Of a stretch of DNA of 22,976 nt, positions 7,982-16,734 are shown one piece after another. The DNA is from a virus: the IMG/VR virus record IMGVR_UViG_3300025815_000121, positions 1-22,976 of that record; one strand, given 5' to 3'. Positions within the stretch are counted from its first letter, which is position 1; each line of letters begins with the position of its first letter. The notes beneath the pieces are model-generated. The model was given only the letters and a program-made list of their open reading frames with translations, ran no database searches and was not told the origin of the DNA. The position numbers and the translations under genes were made by a program.

Positions 7982-9049
7982 ATGGCTTTTTCATCGGCTC
8001 CTGGCTACGGTAACCTACCTAACGGTAACTTCTCGCCGGTAATTTACAGCAAGAAGGTACAGACTGCGTTCCGTAAGACCAGTATCGTTGAAGACATCAC
8101 AAACAGTGATTACTTCGGTGAGATCAATAACTTTGGTGATAGCGTTCGCATCATCAAGGAGCCAGAGATCACCGTTAAAGAATACGCCCGTGGCACCGTT
8201 GTAATGCCACAGGATCTCGATGACGAGGACTTCACTCTCGTTGTCGATAAGGCAAACTACTTCGCCTTTAAGATTGACGACATTGAAGAAGCACATTCGC
8301 ATGTGAACTTCGAATCTCTTGCTTCTGATCGCGCTGGCTATCGCCTTCGTGACCAGTTCGACCAAGAAATTCTTGGTTACATGACCGGCTTCAAACAATC
8401 TGCTCTTCACAGCATTGCCGATACTGCTCGTGTTTCTGGCGACAAGTCCGGTACCGATCCGATCACCGTTGCTGACAATGGTCTACTAGCTTCCATGCTA
8501 GTTGCTCGTAACAGCTTCGTTTCTGGTGGTGCTGCTACCGATTCTATCGCTACACACCCAGACGGTAGTACTGGTGAGGCAACCCCTCTACAGGTTCTAA
8601 ACCGGATGGCTCGTCTTCTTGACCAGCAAAATGTTGACCGTGATGGTCGTTGGGTTGTGGTTGACCCCGTTTTCGCTGAACAGCTAAACGACGAAAACAG
8701 CAAGCTTCTAAACAATGACTTTGCTGGTGGTCAGAATGCTGGCGACATTCTTCGGAATGGCCGCATCATTTCTGGCATGGTTCGTGGTTTCCGCGTTTAC
8801 CTTTCAAACAACCTACCTTCAATTGGCACTGGCCCTGCTACAGTTGATACCAACGGTTCCGCTACCAACTTCGGTGTGGTTCTTGCTGGTCACGACTCCG
8901 CAGTCGCTACTGCTTCGCAAATTGAAAAAGTAGAGACATATCGTGATAACGATAGCTTCGCTGACGTTGTTCGTGGTATGCATCTCTATGGCCGGAAGAT
9001 CCTTCGTCCAGAAGCTCTAGTCCGTGCACACTACAACATTGCCGGTTAA
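7982..9049 (+). CDS. Major capsid protein
   Basis: This is the shell subunit of the head, 355 residues, presumably with the HK97 fold shared by tailed-phage capsid proteins. Supporting signs are its place directly after the scaffold, its own consensus promoter and strong ribosome-binding site, and a coding style unlike its neighbours (mostly TTC for Phe, many C-ending codons), as expected for the most abundant protein. Recognisable stretches are SDYFGEINNFGDSVRI near residue 42, the long helix region around SLASDRAGYRLRDQFDQEIL (about 111-130), and GRWVVVDPVFAEQL around 220. The downstream partner is a small decoration-like protein. No signal peptide or cleavage site is obvious. Family assignment is from context and pattern; the function is quite secure. 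Confidence 0.87.
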   Translation: MAFSSAPGYGNLPNGNFSPVIYSKKVQTAFRKTSIVEDITNSDYFGEINNFGDSVRIIKEPEITVKEYARGTVVMPQDLDDEDFTLVVDKANYFAFKIDDIEEAHSHVNFESLASDRAGYRLRDQFDQEILGYMTGFKQSALHSIADTARVSGDKSGTDPITVADNGLLASMLVARNSFVSGGAATDSIATHPDGSTGEATPLQVLNRMARLLDQQNVDRDGRWVVVDPVFAEQLNDENSKLLNNDFAGGQNAGDILRNGRIISGMVRGFRVYLSNNLPSIGTGPATVDTNGSATNFGVVLAGHDSAVATASQIEKVETYRDNDSFADVVRGMHLYGRKILRPEALVRAHYNIAG

Positions 9050-9064
9050 TGGGGGAGATAAATT

Positions 9065-9553
9065 ATGGCTTTAGGTGATAATACTCTTACCGTTGCTCGT
9101 GGCAATAGTGCCCGTGGCCGTCAGCCGTACTATGTGCAAGGTTTTGTGAACTTTGCTACCGCTGCGACTGACAAAGGCGGCGCTCTTGCTGCTACTGACG
9201 TTATTCCGGCTCTTACCGTTCCAGCAAATCATGTGATTCTAGCTGCTGGTCTAGAAGTTTCCGTTGCTAATGTCGGCGGTTCTAATGATGTGACACTAAA
9301 TCTCTCCACTGCTGGTGGCGATATTTTCGTTGACGGTTTTGACTACGACGCTGCTTCTGTAGGTGACTACGGTGCAGCCGATGCAGACTTCCGTCCGGTA
9401 GTAGTCGGCGGTACCGCTGATAATCTTGATGTTACTATTGCAACTGCTACCACTGCCCCAACAGGCGGTGAAGTGCGGGTCTGGGCTGTCCTAATGGACG
9501 TCGATGACTCCGGTTCAATGGTTGCTGATGAGGTTTCACGCGACCTAGCTTAA
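9065..9553 (+). CDS. Probable capsid decoration / head-associated protein
   Basis: A 162-residue, Ala/Gly/Thr/Val-rich and probably all-beta protein with a GGGGGAGA ribosome-binding site, starting 16 bases after the capsid stop. It shares the capsid gene's codon preference, which suggests similarly high expression. The short basic N terminus (around TVARGNSARGRQPYYVQGF) could contact the capsid, and the rest resembles beta-sandwich cement or head-fibre proteins. It is followed by a stable hairpin that would isolate it and the capsid gene from downstream genes. The decoration role is inferred from position, length, composition and co-expression; a minor head protein remains possible. Confidence 0.6.
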   Translation: MALGDNTLTVARGNSARGRQPYYVQGFVNFATAATDKGGALAATDVIPALTVPANHVILAAGLEVSVANVGGSNDVTLNLSTAGGDIFVDGFDYDAASVGDYGAADADFRPVVVGGTADNLDVTIATATTAPTGGEVRVWAVLMDVDDSGSMVADEVSRDLA

Positions 9554-9563
9554 TTGATGTATT

Positions 9564-9590
9564 GGGGCGGGGCTTCGGTCCCGCTCCTCT
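9564..9590 (+). terminator. Intrinsic terminator-like hairpin with UUCG tetraloop
   Basis: GGGGCGGGGC (9564-9573) pairs with GTCCCGCTCC (9578-9587) over 10 bp with two G-T pairs, closed by a C(TTCG)G tetraloop, an exceptionally stable arrangement. The following sequence is T/C-rich and reaches TTTTT only at 9601-9605, so termination is probably partial. It separates the capsid and decoration genes from the adaptor and tail genes. Confidence 0.75.
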
Positions 9591-9606
9591 ACTCTTAGGA
9601 TTTTTC

Positions 9607-10329
9607 ATGGCAACGACTTTTCTCACATTAGTAAACGATACGTTACGCCGTCTAAATGAAGTTGAGATTGCCTCAGCCGATTTCGCGGCGGTTATTGGTT
9701 TTCGTGCTCAAGTAAAAGATGCCGTTAATGCAGCGTTGCATGAAATTTCACAACGTGAGTACTTTTTTCCTTTTAACTACACAACAGGTAGTTTAACACT
9801 AGCTTCTGGTACAGATACATATACGCTAGCTGCTGATGTTAAGTTAGCTGATTGGAACACGTTTAGAATTAACTACGATGTAGGTAATAATTTTTCTGCT
9901 CGTAAACTTCGTCAAATGGATTACAATAACTATCTCAGTTCATATTTCGAAAGAGATAGCGAGGCGGGATCAGGTGACTATGATCAGCCGATTTATGTTT
10001 ATAAAACTCCCGGTGGAAATGCCGGGTTTACTCCTATTCCAGATGCAGCATATTCCGTTTCTTACGACTATTATTCTTACCACACAGATTTAACTTTAAG
10101 CACAGATACTATGGTAGTTCCTGATGCCTTTAAACATGTAGTGATTGATGGATCTGTATATCACTGTTATATGTTCAGGGATAATTCTCAGCAAGCCGCA
10201 ATTGCTAAACAAAAATTTGATCTAGGTATTGATCATATGAGATCTCTCCTGATTAACACAAACCGTCTTTTAGAAGTGCGGGATACCAGAGTTGCCAATT
10301 TAATTAATGCTCCGACAGGGAGTATTTAA
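9607..10329 (+). CDS. Head-tail adaptor (connector) protein
   Basis: A 240-residue protein proposed to sit below the portal and join head to tail, comparable with tail tubular protein A (T7 gp11) or P22 gp4. The N terminus has the pattern FLTLVNDTLRRLNEV followed by FRAQVKDAVNAALHEI, two helices typical of these adaptors, then a beta-rich middle around residues 60-150 and a C-terminal helical part (about 165-240). The ATG at 9607 is chosen because TAGGA lies six bases upstream. A TTG 45 bases earlier in the same frame lies at the terminator hairpin and is not credible. Its last base overlaps the next gene's ATG. Assignment is from pattern and order: capsid, adaptor, nozzle. Confidence 0.72.
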   Translation: MATTFLTLVNDTLRRLNEVEIASADFAAVIGFRAQVKDAVNAALHEISQREYFFPFNYTTGSLTLASGTDTYTLAADVKLADWNTFRINYDVGNNFSARKLRQMDYNNYLSSYFERDSEAGSGDYDQPIYVYKTPGGNAGFTPIPDAAYSVSYDYYSYHTDLTLSTDTMVVPDAFKHVVIDGSVYHCYMFRDNSQQAAIAKQKFDLGIDHMRSLLINTNRLLEVRDTRVANLINAPTGSI

Positions 10330-12449
10330 TGGATAGTTGGAGAGACGTTACGGTATTATCTCGTGGCGGTCTATACACAAATGAAGATGCTCTAGTTCTA
10401 GCTTCCAGTAATCCGGGTGCGGCTATTCGGATGTTAAACTTTGAAATATCTCAATTTGGTGGCTACAGACGTATTAACGGATTTGAACCTTACGATGCTA
10501 CTTATCCAACCTTACCAGGGCTTGGAAAAGTTTTAGGTATCTGGATTCATAGTGATACTGTATACGGTGCTCGACGTAATTCTGGTGATGCTACAGGTTC
10601 TTTAGGAACGAACCCTTTTGCAGTTACTGATGGAAGTGCTACAGTTACAGTAACACATGTTTCTCATGGGTTAGCTATCGGCTCTTTCGTTACTTTTGCA
10701 GGAGCATCCGCTGTTGGCGGTCTTTCTTTAAACAGCGAGTTTGTTGTTACTTCAACTCCAACGGCTAATACTTACACATTTACCGCTAACGGAATTTCAA
10801 ATGCAACTACTTCTGGCGGCGGCGCTTCTGTATCTTACTCTTACAGCTATTACTATTCAGTTTATAGATTTACTGCTGGAGTAGGTTGGGGGAGTGATAT
10901 TACAACTGGTACTCGCTCTGCAATTGGTATTAATAAACTTCGCACTACAGAACATAGTTTTACAGGTTCAGAAGTTCATATTGTTACAGATGGTGTGAAT
11001 CGTCCCTTTCGACATAACAGAACTACATACATCGAAATATATGATCGACAAGGGACATCAGATACTGATACCGAAGATCAACTATCGAATATTTTTGATA
11101 CTAGTAACGGCGATGCTACAGTAAATGTTACTCACGTAGGTCACGGTCTTTCCGTAGGTGACACTGTACGATTTAGTAACATCGATGTAAATTTAGGGGG
11201 TGAAAACGCCAATAATAAAGACTACACTGTTACCGTAATCGTGGATGCCGATAACTACGAGTTTGAATTAAGTTCTGCATCTACCGTATCAGCTCAAAAC
11301 AATGTAGGCGGTACGGCAATAAATTGGTTTTACACTTTAGCCGGAACCGGAACAAAAAATATAGCTTCAGCAAAGTACAACACTGATTTTAGAAATCATA
11401 TATTTTTTGCTGGGATGTCTGATAATCCAAACTTTTTAGTTTTTAGTTCTCCAAATACAGATTTAAATTATCAACCAGCAACTGGTGCTGGTGTTATTAA
11501 TATAGGTTTTACCATCACAGGGATTGTAAAATTCCGAGATAATTTATATATATTTGGATCTGATAAAATTAAAAGATTAGTAGGTAATAGTTCTGCTGAT
11601 TTTGTTTTACAAGAAGTTACTAATAACATCGGTTGTATCGCTTCTGATAGTATTATAGAAATCGGTGGTGATATTTTATTCTTGGCATCTGATGGTATCA
11701 GACCTATTCAGGGTACAGCGCGTATCGGTGATATTGAATTAGAGACTATATCAAAACCGATTCAGCAGATTCTTCAAGCTCTTCCTGCTAATCAAAACTT
11801 AGATGATATGTGTTCAGTAGTTATCAGAGCTAAGACTCAGTTTAGATATTTCTTCCCTCCCGCAGTTTCAAGTGCTGATAGCGAAGGCATCATAGGTGGG
11901 ATAAGATTTGCAAATCAACGCACCGGATGGGAGTTTGGACAACTACTAGGAATACAAGCAACCGTTGCGGCAAGCGGCCTTATAAACAATCAAGAAGTTA
12001 TTGTTCATGGAGATCGAAGCGGTAATATCTTTAAACAAGAATCGGGTAACGATTTTAATGGAAGTGAAGTAGTTTCCGTATATGCTACCCCATTTCTATA
12101 CCTTGATAGTACTGAAAAACGAAAAGTTTTCCAACATCTAGCCCTATTTACTCGACCAGAAGGGCAGTCTACAATTAATTTAGGTATTGCTTTCGACTGG
12201 GATGATCCCGCTATACCAAATCCGAGTACATATAATTTAACAACCGCAGGTGCTCTTTTACGATACACCACAACCGGAGGGACATACGACTCCACGTTCA
12301 CCTTCGGAGGATCTTCTAGTCCTGTACTAGAAACAAATTTACAAGGTTCTGGTCGAGCTATTTCTTTAATCATAACATCTACAGGAACGCAAGCACCGTA
12401 TAGCATCAGCGGATTTTCTATAACCTACGAAGAGGCAGGATACAGATAA
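10329..12449 (+). CDS. Tail nozzle / tubular protein B-like
   Basis: A 706-residue beta-rich protein that likely forms the tail tube end or nozzle, comparable in place with T7 gp12 or P22 gp10. The N terminus (DSWRDVTVLSRGGLYTNEDA) and the central stretch with IVKFRDNLYIFGSDKIKRL and DILFLASDGIRPI (about 395-465) fit beta-propeller-like phage stabilisation proteins. Two homologous inserts sit at about 99-180 and 257-335, each with the core V-T-H-V-x-H-G-L-x-x-G and ending in a Tyr/Phe strand, like the small domain databases sometimes call FCCH-like in phage proteins. The ATG overlaps the adaptor stop (taATG), and AGGGAG provides the ribosome-binding site. The fold is inference; a tail structural role is strongly supported. 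Confidence 0.68.
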   Translation: MDSWRDVTVLSRGGLYTNEDALVLASSNPGAAIRMLNFEISQFGGYRRINGFEPYDATYPTLPGLGKVLGIWIHSDTVYGARRNSGDATGSLGTNPFAVTDGSATVTVTHVSHGLAIGSFVTFAGASAVGGLSLNSEFVVTSTPTANTYTFTANGISNATTSGGGASVSYSYSYYYSVYRFTAGVGWGSDITTGTRSAIGINKLRTTEHSFTGSEVHIVTDGVNRPFRHNRTTYIEIYDRQGTSDTDTEDQLSNIFDTSNGDATVNVTHVGHGLSVGDTVRFSNIDVNLGGENANNKDYTVTVIVDADNYEFELSSASTVSAQNNVGGTAINWFYTLAGTGTKNIASAKYNTDFRNHIFFAGMSDNPNFLVFSSPNTDLNYQPATGAGVINIGFTITGIVKFRDNLYIFGSDKIKRLVGNSSADFVLQEVTNNIGCIASDSIIEIGGDILFLASDGIRPIQGTARIGDIELETISKPIQQILQALPANQNLDDMCSVVIRAKTQFRYFFPPAVSSADSEGIIGGIRFANQRTGWEFGQLLGIQATVAASGLINNQEVIVHGDRSGNIFKQESGNDFNGSEVVSVYATPFLYLDSTEKRKVFQHLALFTRPEGQSTINLGIAFDWDDPAIPNPSTYNLTTAGALLRYTTTGGTYDSTFTFGGSSSPVLETNLQGSGRAISLIITSTGTQAPYSISGFSITYEEAGYR

Positions 12450-15400
12450 TGGCAGGATACACTAGACAATCTTCAGCCCAAATTTTAAGCGGAGAAATTG
12501 TTTCTGCCGCTCCAATTAACGCAGAGTATAACCAGATTGTAAATGCGTTTGATGAGTCAACCGGTCATAAACATGACGGCACTAGTGCTGAAGGCCCGCC
12601 AATTGATCGTATTGCCGATGCAGATCAAAATAATAAAATCTTAATCGATACCGGAAATAACCATATCGAATTCTATATTGATACTGGTGCCTCTACTCAA
12701 CAACTTCGTATTGAAGACGGTGCTATTGTTCCAATCACTGATGACGATATTGATTTAGGTGCAGTCGGTGCTGAGTTTAAAGATCTTCATCTAGATGGCA
12801 CTGCCAATATCGATAGTCTAGTTGCGGATACTGCGGATATTAATGGTGGTACTGTAGACGGATCAGTCATTGGTGGCACCACACCTGCTGCTGCTACCAT
12901 GACAGATCTTACTGCTACCGGTACAATTAACTTTGCCGGTGCGACAGTTAGCAACGGAGGTACTGTAACAACAGTTGCTATTAACGGTGGAACTATTTCT
13001 GGTATCACAGATCTAGCTATTGCAGATGGTGGTACAGCGGCTTCAAATGCTTCAGACGCTAGGGATAATCTAGGGCTTACTATCGGTACAAATATTCAGG
13101 CATATGATGCTGGATTACAATCCATTGCAGGATTAACCACTGCTGCTGATAAGATGATCTACACCACTGCATTAGATACCTATGCGGTTACAGATCTTAG
13201 CGCAGCAGGTAGGGCATTGATCGATGATGCTTCAGCAGGTGATCAACGTACCACGCTAGGTCTAGGCACTATGGCAACTCAAAATGCCAACAGTGTAGCT
13301 ATCACCGGAGGTACCATCAGCGGTATCACAAATATCTCAGATACCGGTAACACTCTACCATTCAGTTTTAGCACCACAATAACTGATTCTGATCCAGGTA
13401 GCGGTGTCTTTCGTCTAGATAATGCAACCCAAAATACAGCTACAAACATTTATATTGATGATGAAGATTCAAATGCTGTAGATGTATCCGCGTTTATTCA
13501 AACGCTTTCGGGTGGTAACAACCCCTCCTCCATTTTAGGTCTAGTCACACTTCGTAAAGAATTTTCTCCTGAAGTATTTCTACAATTCAAAGTTACCGGA
13601 GTTATAAATGCTGCTGGCTACACAAAACTAGCAGTGACCAATCTCTCATCCAGCACTGCAAATCCATTTTCTAATAGCGATAACGTGTTGATTGATATTT
13701 CTTTGTCTGGTGATAAAGGTGACGCAGGAGATATTACAGGTCCGGTAAGTAGCACCGATAATGCTATCGCTCGATGGGACGGTACTGCGGGTAACTTAAT
13801 TCAAGATTCCTCTGTACTTATTGCAGACGATGGAACTATCACCGCAGCCCAATACGACAGCACCGAATCTCTACCGGATATTAAGCCGAGCCTTAATCTG
13901 GACTTTGCCAACGTCAAGACGCTAGACCCGCGAATCACCTACACCCGCGCATCCACCGGGACGTATTACGATGGCAAGACCTTTGCGAAGGCAGAGGAGA
14001 ATTTGCTGTTGCAGTCGCAGGATTTCACGACGAGTTGGTTATTATCAAATGCCACAATAACTGCAAATTCTACAACGGCCCCTGACGGTAGTTCTACCGC
14101 AGACACTCTGACAGGTAACGGCGCTTCAGGCCAACACCTTGTTCAGCAACAGATCACAGTCATTTCTGGTCTAAATTATGTCTTTTCTTTTTTTGCGAAG
14201 GCAAACACAAACGATTTTGTGCAACTTCGTTTTGGTGGTGGCTTTGGATCACCAACTGCAAACTTTGATTTGTCGGCGGGAACTGTTGGAACTACCACAG
14301 GCACAATTACGGCAACAATTCAAGACGCAGGTAGTGGTTGGTATAGATGCTCTGGTATTACTGATGCTACCATAACTGGTCTAACTGCGGTGCAAATGTA
14401 TCTGGTTACTTCAGCATCCGCAGCGGCAGCGGAAACAAACACGCTGTCAACGTCCATCTACCTCTGGGGCGCTCAACTTGAACAGCGTGATTCCCTCACC
14501 GACTACACCCCCACCACCACTCAGCCGATCACCAACTACATCCCCGCACTTCAGACTGCTGCAAGTGGAGTGGCCCGCTTCGACCATGACCCAATCACGA
14601 GTGAGTCACTCGGCTTCCTCATTGAAGAGCAGCGGACCAACCTGATGACCTACTCCCAGGAGCTCGATAACGGGGCCTGGAGCGTGAATTCGAATGCGAC
14701 CATTTTGGCGAATGCAGTCGTCGCTCCGGATGGTACCGTCACGGCCGATCTATTGCGGGAGAACGGTATAAACGGCGAGCACTACCACGGCCAGTCTCTG
14801 ACCTACGCGACAGGCACCGATTACACGATTTCGGCTTATGTGCGCCCTGCCGGTCGGCACCAGTGCCAGTTGTTCTTCCCGGCGAGCGCGTTTTCGTCGC
14901 AAGTCACGACGATCTTCGACCTTTCGGCCGGAACTGTCGGGACAAGCAATGCTGACAATGCGGGCATCGAGACCCTGCCGGGCGGCTGGTTCAGGATCTG
15001 GCAGACACATCGGGCGACCGCGTCCACTTCTGGGAACACGTTTTTGAGGCTGATCAACGCAGGGTCTACCTCCTATCAGGGCGACGGCTACTCTGGCGTC
15101 TACATCTGGGGCGCACAGCTAGAGGCGGGTGCCTTCCCGACCAGTTATATCAAGACCACCGGTGCCCAAGCCACACGCAATGCAGACGCTGCCAGCATGA
15201 CCGGCACGAACTTCTCGGAGTGGTATCGGCAGGATGCTGGTACAATATTTGAAATTTCTAGGGCTGGCAGTCCGACCGGCAACGCATTTGCGGTTCAGAT
15301 GTCGGACAACAGCTATTCGAATAGGGTCATTATCGGTCAGGACTCCGCGAATGCTGTTGGACAAGTTCTTGTCTCTAGTTCTGTCACGTTGTCAGTTACC

Positions 15401-15646
15401 GCGTCTGGTCGCACTACGGATGCGCTTGCGCTGGTTTTTGCTGCCACGACCAATGACGGACAAATCGCCAAGGATGGCGCATTAGGCTCAAGCGACACTT
15501 CGGGGGCGATGCCAACCGCTCTGACGCGGTTGGATGTAGGCGCCGATCACACCGGGGCCAATGGGCTTAACGGCACCATCTCCCGCCTGACCTACTATCC
15601 CAAGCGCCTAAGCAACGCCACACTACAAGCCCTCACGGAGGAATAA
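12449..15646 (+). CDS. Tail fibre with tandem carbohydrate-binding-like modules
   Basis: The main host-recognition fibre, 1065 residues, overlapping the upstream stop by one base. Residues 1-110 look like the virion-attachment part (INAEYNQIVNAFDESTGHKH, then an IEDGAIVPITDDDIDLGAVG segment). About 110-300 is a repetitive shaft with GGTISGIT motifs. About 300-440 is a separate beta domain. Residues about 518-690 and 730-905 are two related modules, each starting with N-L-(L/M)-x-x-S-Q-(D/E), containing DLSAGTVGT and ending in (Y-L/I)-WGAQLE. The C terminus (about 905-1065) resembles a LamG/ConA-like domain ending in GLNGTISRLTYYPKRL. Base composition jumps within the gene, a sign of domain exchange. 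A downstream small gene may be its helper. Binding specificity cannot be read from sequence. Confidence 0.88.
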   Translation: MAGYTRQSSAQILSGEIVSAAPINAEYNQIVNAFDESTGHKHDGTSAEGPPIDRIADADQNNKILIDTGNNHIEFYIDTGASTQQLRIEDGAIVPITDDDIDLGAVGAEFKDLHLDGTANIDSLVADTADINGGTVDGSVIGGTTPAAATMTDLTATGTINFAGATVSNGGTVTTVAINGGTISGITDLAIADGGTAASNASDARDNLGLTIGTNIQAYDAGLQSIAGLTTAADKMIYTTALDTYAVTDLSAAGRALIDDASAGDQRTTLGLGTMATQNANSVAITGGTISGITNISDTGNTLPFSFSTTITDSDPGSGVFRLDNATQNTATNIYIDDEDSNAVDVSAFIQTLSGGNNPSSILGLVTLRKEFSPEVFLQFKVTGVINAAGYTKLAVTNLSSSTANPFSNSDNVLIDISLSGDKGDAGDITGPVSSTDNAIARWDGTAGNLIQDSSVLIADDGTITAAQYDSTESLPDIKPSLNLDFANVKTLDPRITYTRASTGTYYDGKTFAKAEENLLLQSQDFTTSWLLSNATITANSTTAPDGSSTADTLTGNGASGQHLVQQQITVISGLNYVFSFFAKANTNDFVQLRFGGGFGSPTANFDLSAGTVGTTTGTITATIQDAGSGWYRCSGITDATITGLTAVQMYLVTSASAAAAETNTLSTSIYLWGAQLEQRDSLTDYTPTTTQPITNYIPALQTAASGVARFDHDPITSESLGFLIEEQRTNLMTYSQELDNGAWSVNSNATILANAVVAPDGTVTADLLRENGINGEHYHGQSLTYATGTDYTISAYVRPAGRHQCQLFFPASAFSSQVTTIFDLSAGTVGTSNADNAGIETLPGGWFRIWQTHRATASTSGNTFLRLINAGSTSYQGDGYSGVYIWGAQLEAGAFPTSYIKTTGAQATRNADAASMTGTNFSEWYRQDAGTIFEISRAGSPTGNAFAVQMSDNSYSNRVIIGQDSANAVGQVLVSSSVTLSVTASGRTTDALALVFAATTNDGQIAKDGALGSSDTSGAMPTALTRLDVGADHTGANGLNGTISRLTYYPKRLSNATLQALTEE

Positions 15647-15648
15647 CC

Positions 15649-16011
15649 ATGATCTACTATTATCTCAAAACCTCCACCGAAACGCAAATGTGGGAGGCAC
15701 TTGAAGCTGCTGATCTGGCTAAGCGTGAATATGACCGCGAAGACCCGCTGAACGTGGCACCGGAAGACGCTGCAGAAGGCTGGCAGCCTACGGGTGCCTT
15801 TGAGTGGGTATTCACAGGTCTGGCACTTGATATGATCGGTACGATCTACAAGCCCACTGGCAACATGCTGACCGATTCAGAGGGTATGGAATACCTAGAG
15901 ATGGCATCGATTGATGGTTGGTACGCTAATCTAATTACAAAAGAAGGTGTGGAAGGACTGCCTGAAATCATGGCTCCTGAAACTCCTTACCGGGTTTGGA
16001 GTGGACAATGA
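15649..16011 (+). CDS. Fibre-associated protein, possible chaperone (120 aa)
   Basis: A 120-residue acidic, soluble protein with a clear GGAGG ribosome-binding site, two bases after the tail-fibre stop and overlapping the next start (ATGA). It is rich in Glu, Asp, Ala and Trp, with no membrane span. Its place directly after the fibre matches where tail-fibre assembly chaperones often lie, but I do not recognise a Tfa-type signature, so that role is inferred from position only. Its base composition starts like the GC-rich fibre end and becomes AT-richer later, so it may have travelled partly with the fibre. Confidence 0.75.
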   Translation: MIYYYLKTSTETQMWEALEAADLAKREYDREDPLNVAPEDAAEGWQPTGAFEWVFTGLALDMIGTIYKPTGNMLTDSEGMEYLEMASIDGWYANLITKEGVEGLPEIMAPETPYRVWSGQ

Positions 16012-16280
16012 CAAAACTTTTAGGAACAAAACCAAACCAGGCCCCTATCAACGCTGACTTGGGCGATCTGGCTTACCAGGACGGTGCCAACAGCCAAATA
16101 GGGCCTATCACCGTTACTGGCGGTAATGTTGGTATCGGACGCACCCCAACAACAAACTTATTAGAAGTAGCTGGCACGATTGAATCAACTTCAGGCGGGT
16201 TTAAGTTCCCGGATGGTTCGACGCAAACAAAATCCGCCGGTCATGGTTTAAGTGCAATGATTGCACTAGGAATGGCATAA
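16008..16280 (+). CDS. Short fibre-like protein (90 aa)
   Basis: Begins at the ATG inside an ATGA overlap with the previous stop; a TTG four codons upstream in frame is less likely because GGAG lies six bases before this ATG. The N terminus MTKLLG is shared with the protein starting at 16735. The middle, GGNVGIGRTPTTNLLEV, and FKFPDGSTQTKSA near residue 70 are typical of phage and prophage fibre stalks. With only 90 residues and an abrupt hydrophobic end, it is either a small fibre tip or spike subunit or a remnant of a longer fibre. It shows no stop codon or frameshift scar that would prove decay. Confidence 0.72.
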   Translation: MTKLLGTKPNQAPINADLGDLAYQDGANSQIGPITVTGGNVGIGRTPTTNLLEVAGTIESTSGGFKFPDGSTQTKSAGHGLSAMIALGMA

Positions 16281-16297
16281 TAAAAGGAAAAGATTAA

Positions 16298-16729
16298 ATG
16301 GCTAATCCCACAATCACAGGAACAATTGGCGTAGTTAGTTTTAGTGCCAGCACTATCATCTCAACTGGAACTACGAATGAAAATTTGCTAGGTAACACAG
16401 CTGCATCTGGCAAACTAATTCGGGTGCATTCCCTCGTTGTACACAATATCGATGGAAGTGCTGCTGCTACATTCCAGCTTAAACGCTATGATCAGGACGG
16501 AACTCCAATGCACTCTGATGTCGGTACATATCAGGCAGCAATTGGCGCAGATGTAGTCGCTGGCAGTGATCTTGGTGGATTTCATAATATCTCTATAGAG
16601 GCACAAAATAGTCTGGTTGTGTACGACAACACGCAAAATGTAACACTTCAGGAAGATGAAAGTTTAGTAATTCAGGCATCAGCGGCAAACGATCTCTCTG
16701 TAGAGATTCATTACAGTGTAATTGGATAA
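16298..16729 (+). CDS. Beta-rich virion-associated protein (143 aa)
   Basis: A 143-residue protein with an AAAGGA ribosome-binding site. It is Ser/Thr/Val-rich with alternating hydrophobic residues, fitting a beta-sandwich, and includes SLVVHNIDGSAAATFQLKRY around 44-63. No membrane span, signal peptide or catalytic motif is visible. It lies between two short fibre-type genes, so a small fibre, tip or decoration role is likely. I do not recognise a specific family. Confidence 0.75.
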   Translation: MANPTITGTIGVVSFSASTIISTGTTNENLLGNTAASGKLIRVHSLVVHNIDGSAAATFQLKRYDQDGTPMHSDVGTYQAAIGADVVAGSDLGGFHNISIEAQNSLVVYDNTQNVTLQEDESLVIQASAANDLSVEIHYSVIG

Positions 16730-16734
16730 GCAGT

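Noticed and set aside
8015-8715. Long minus-strand frames opposite the capsid gene
   Set aside because: They mirror codon bias of the capsid gene, have Cys/Arg-rich or odd composition and no ribosome-binding sites.
9562-9606. TTG start for the adaptor gene
   Set aside because: The codon falls at the base of a 10-bp terminator-like hairpin, and the ATG at 9607 has TAGGA at good spacing.
14750-15364. Several overlapping frames on both strands in the GC-rich end of the fibre gene
   Set aside because: High GC lowers stop-codon frequency; the Arg-rich translations look non-biological and the fibre frame is continuous.
15996-16007. TTG start for the 90-aa fibre-like protein
   Set aside because: The ATG at 16008 has GGAG six bases upstream, makes an ATGA overlap, and gives an N terminus matching that of the 16735 protein.
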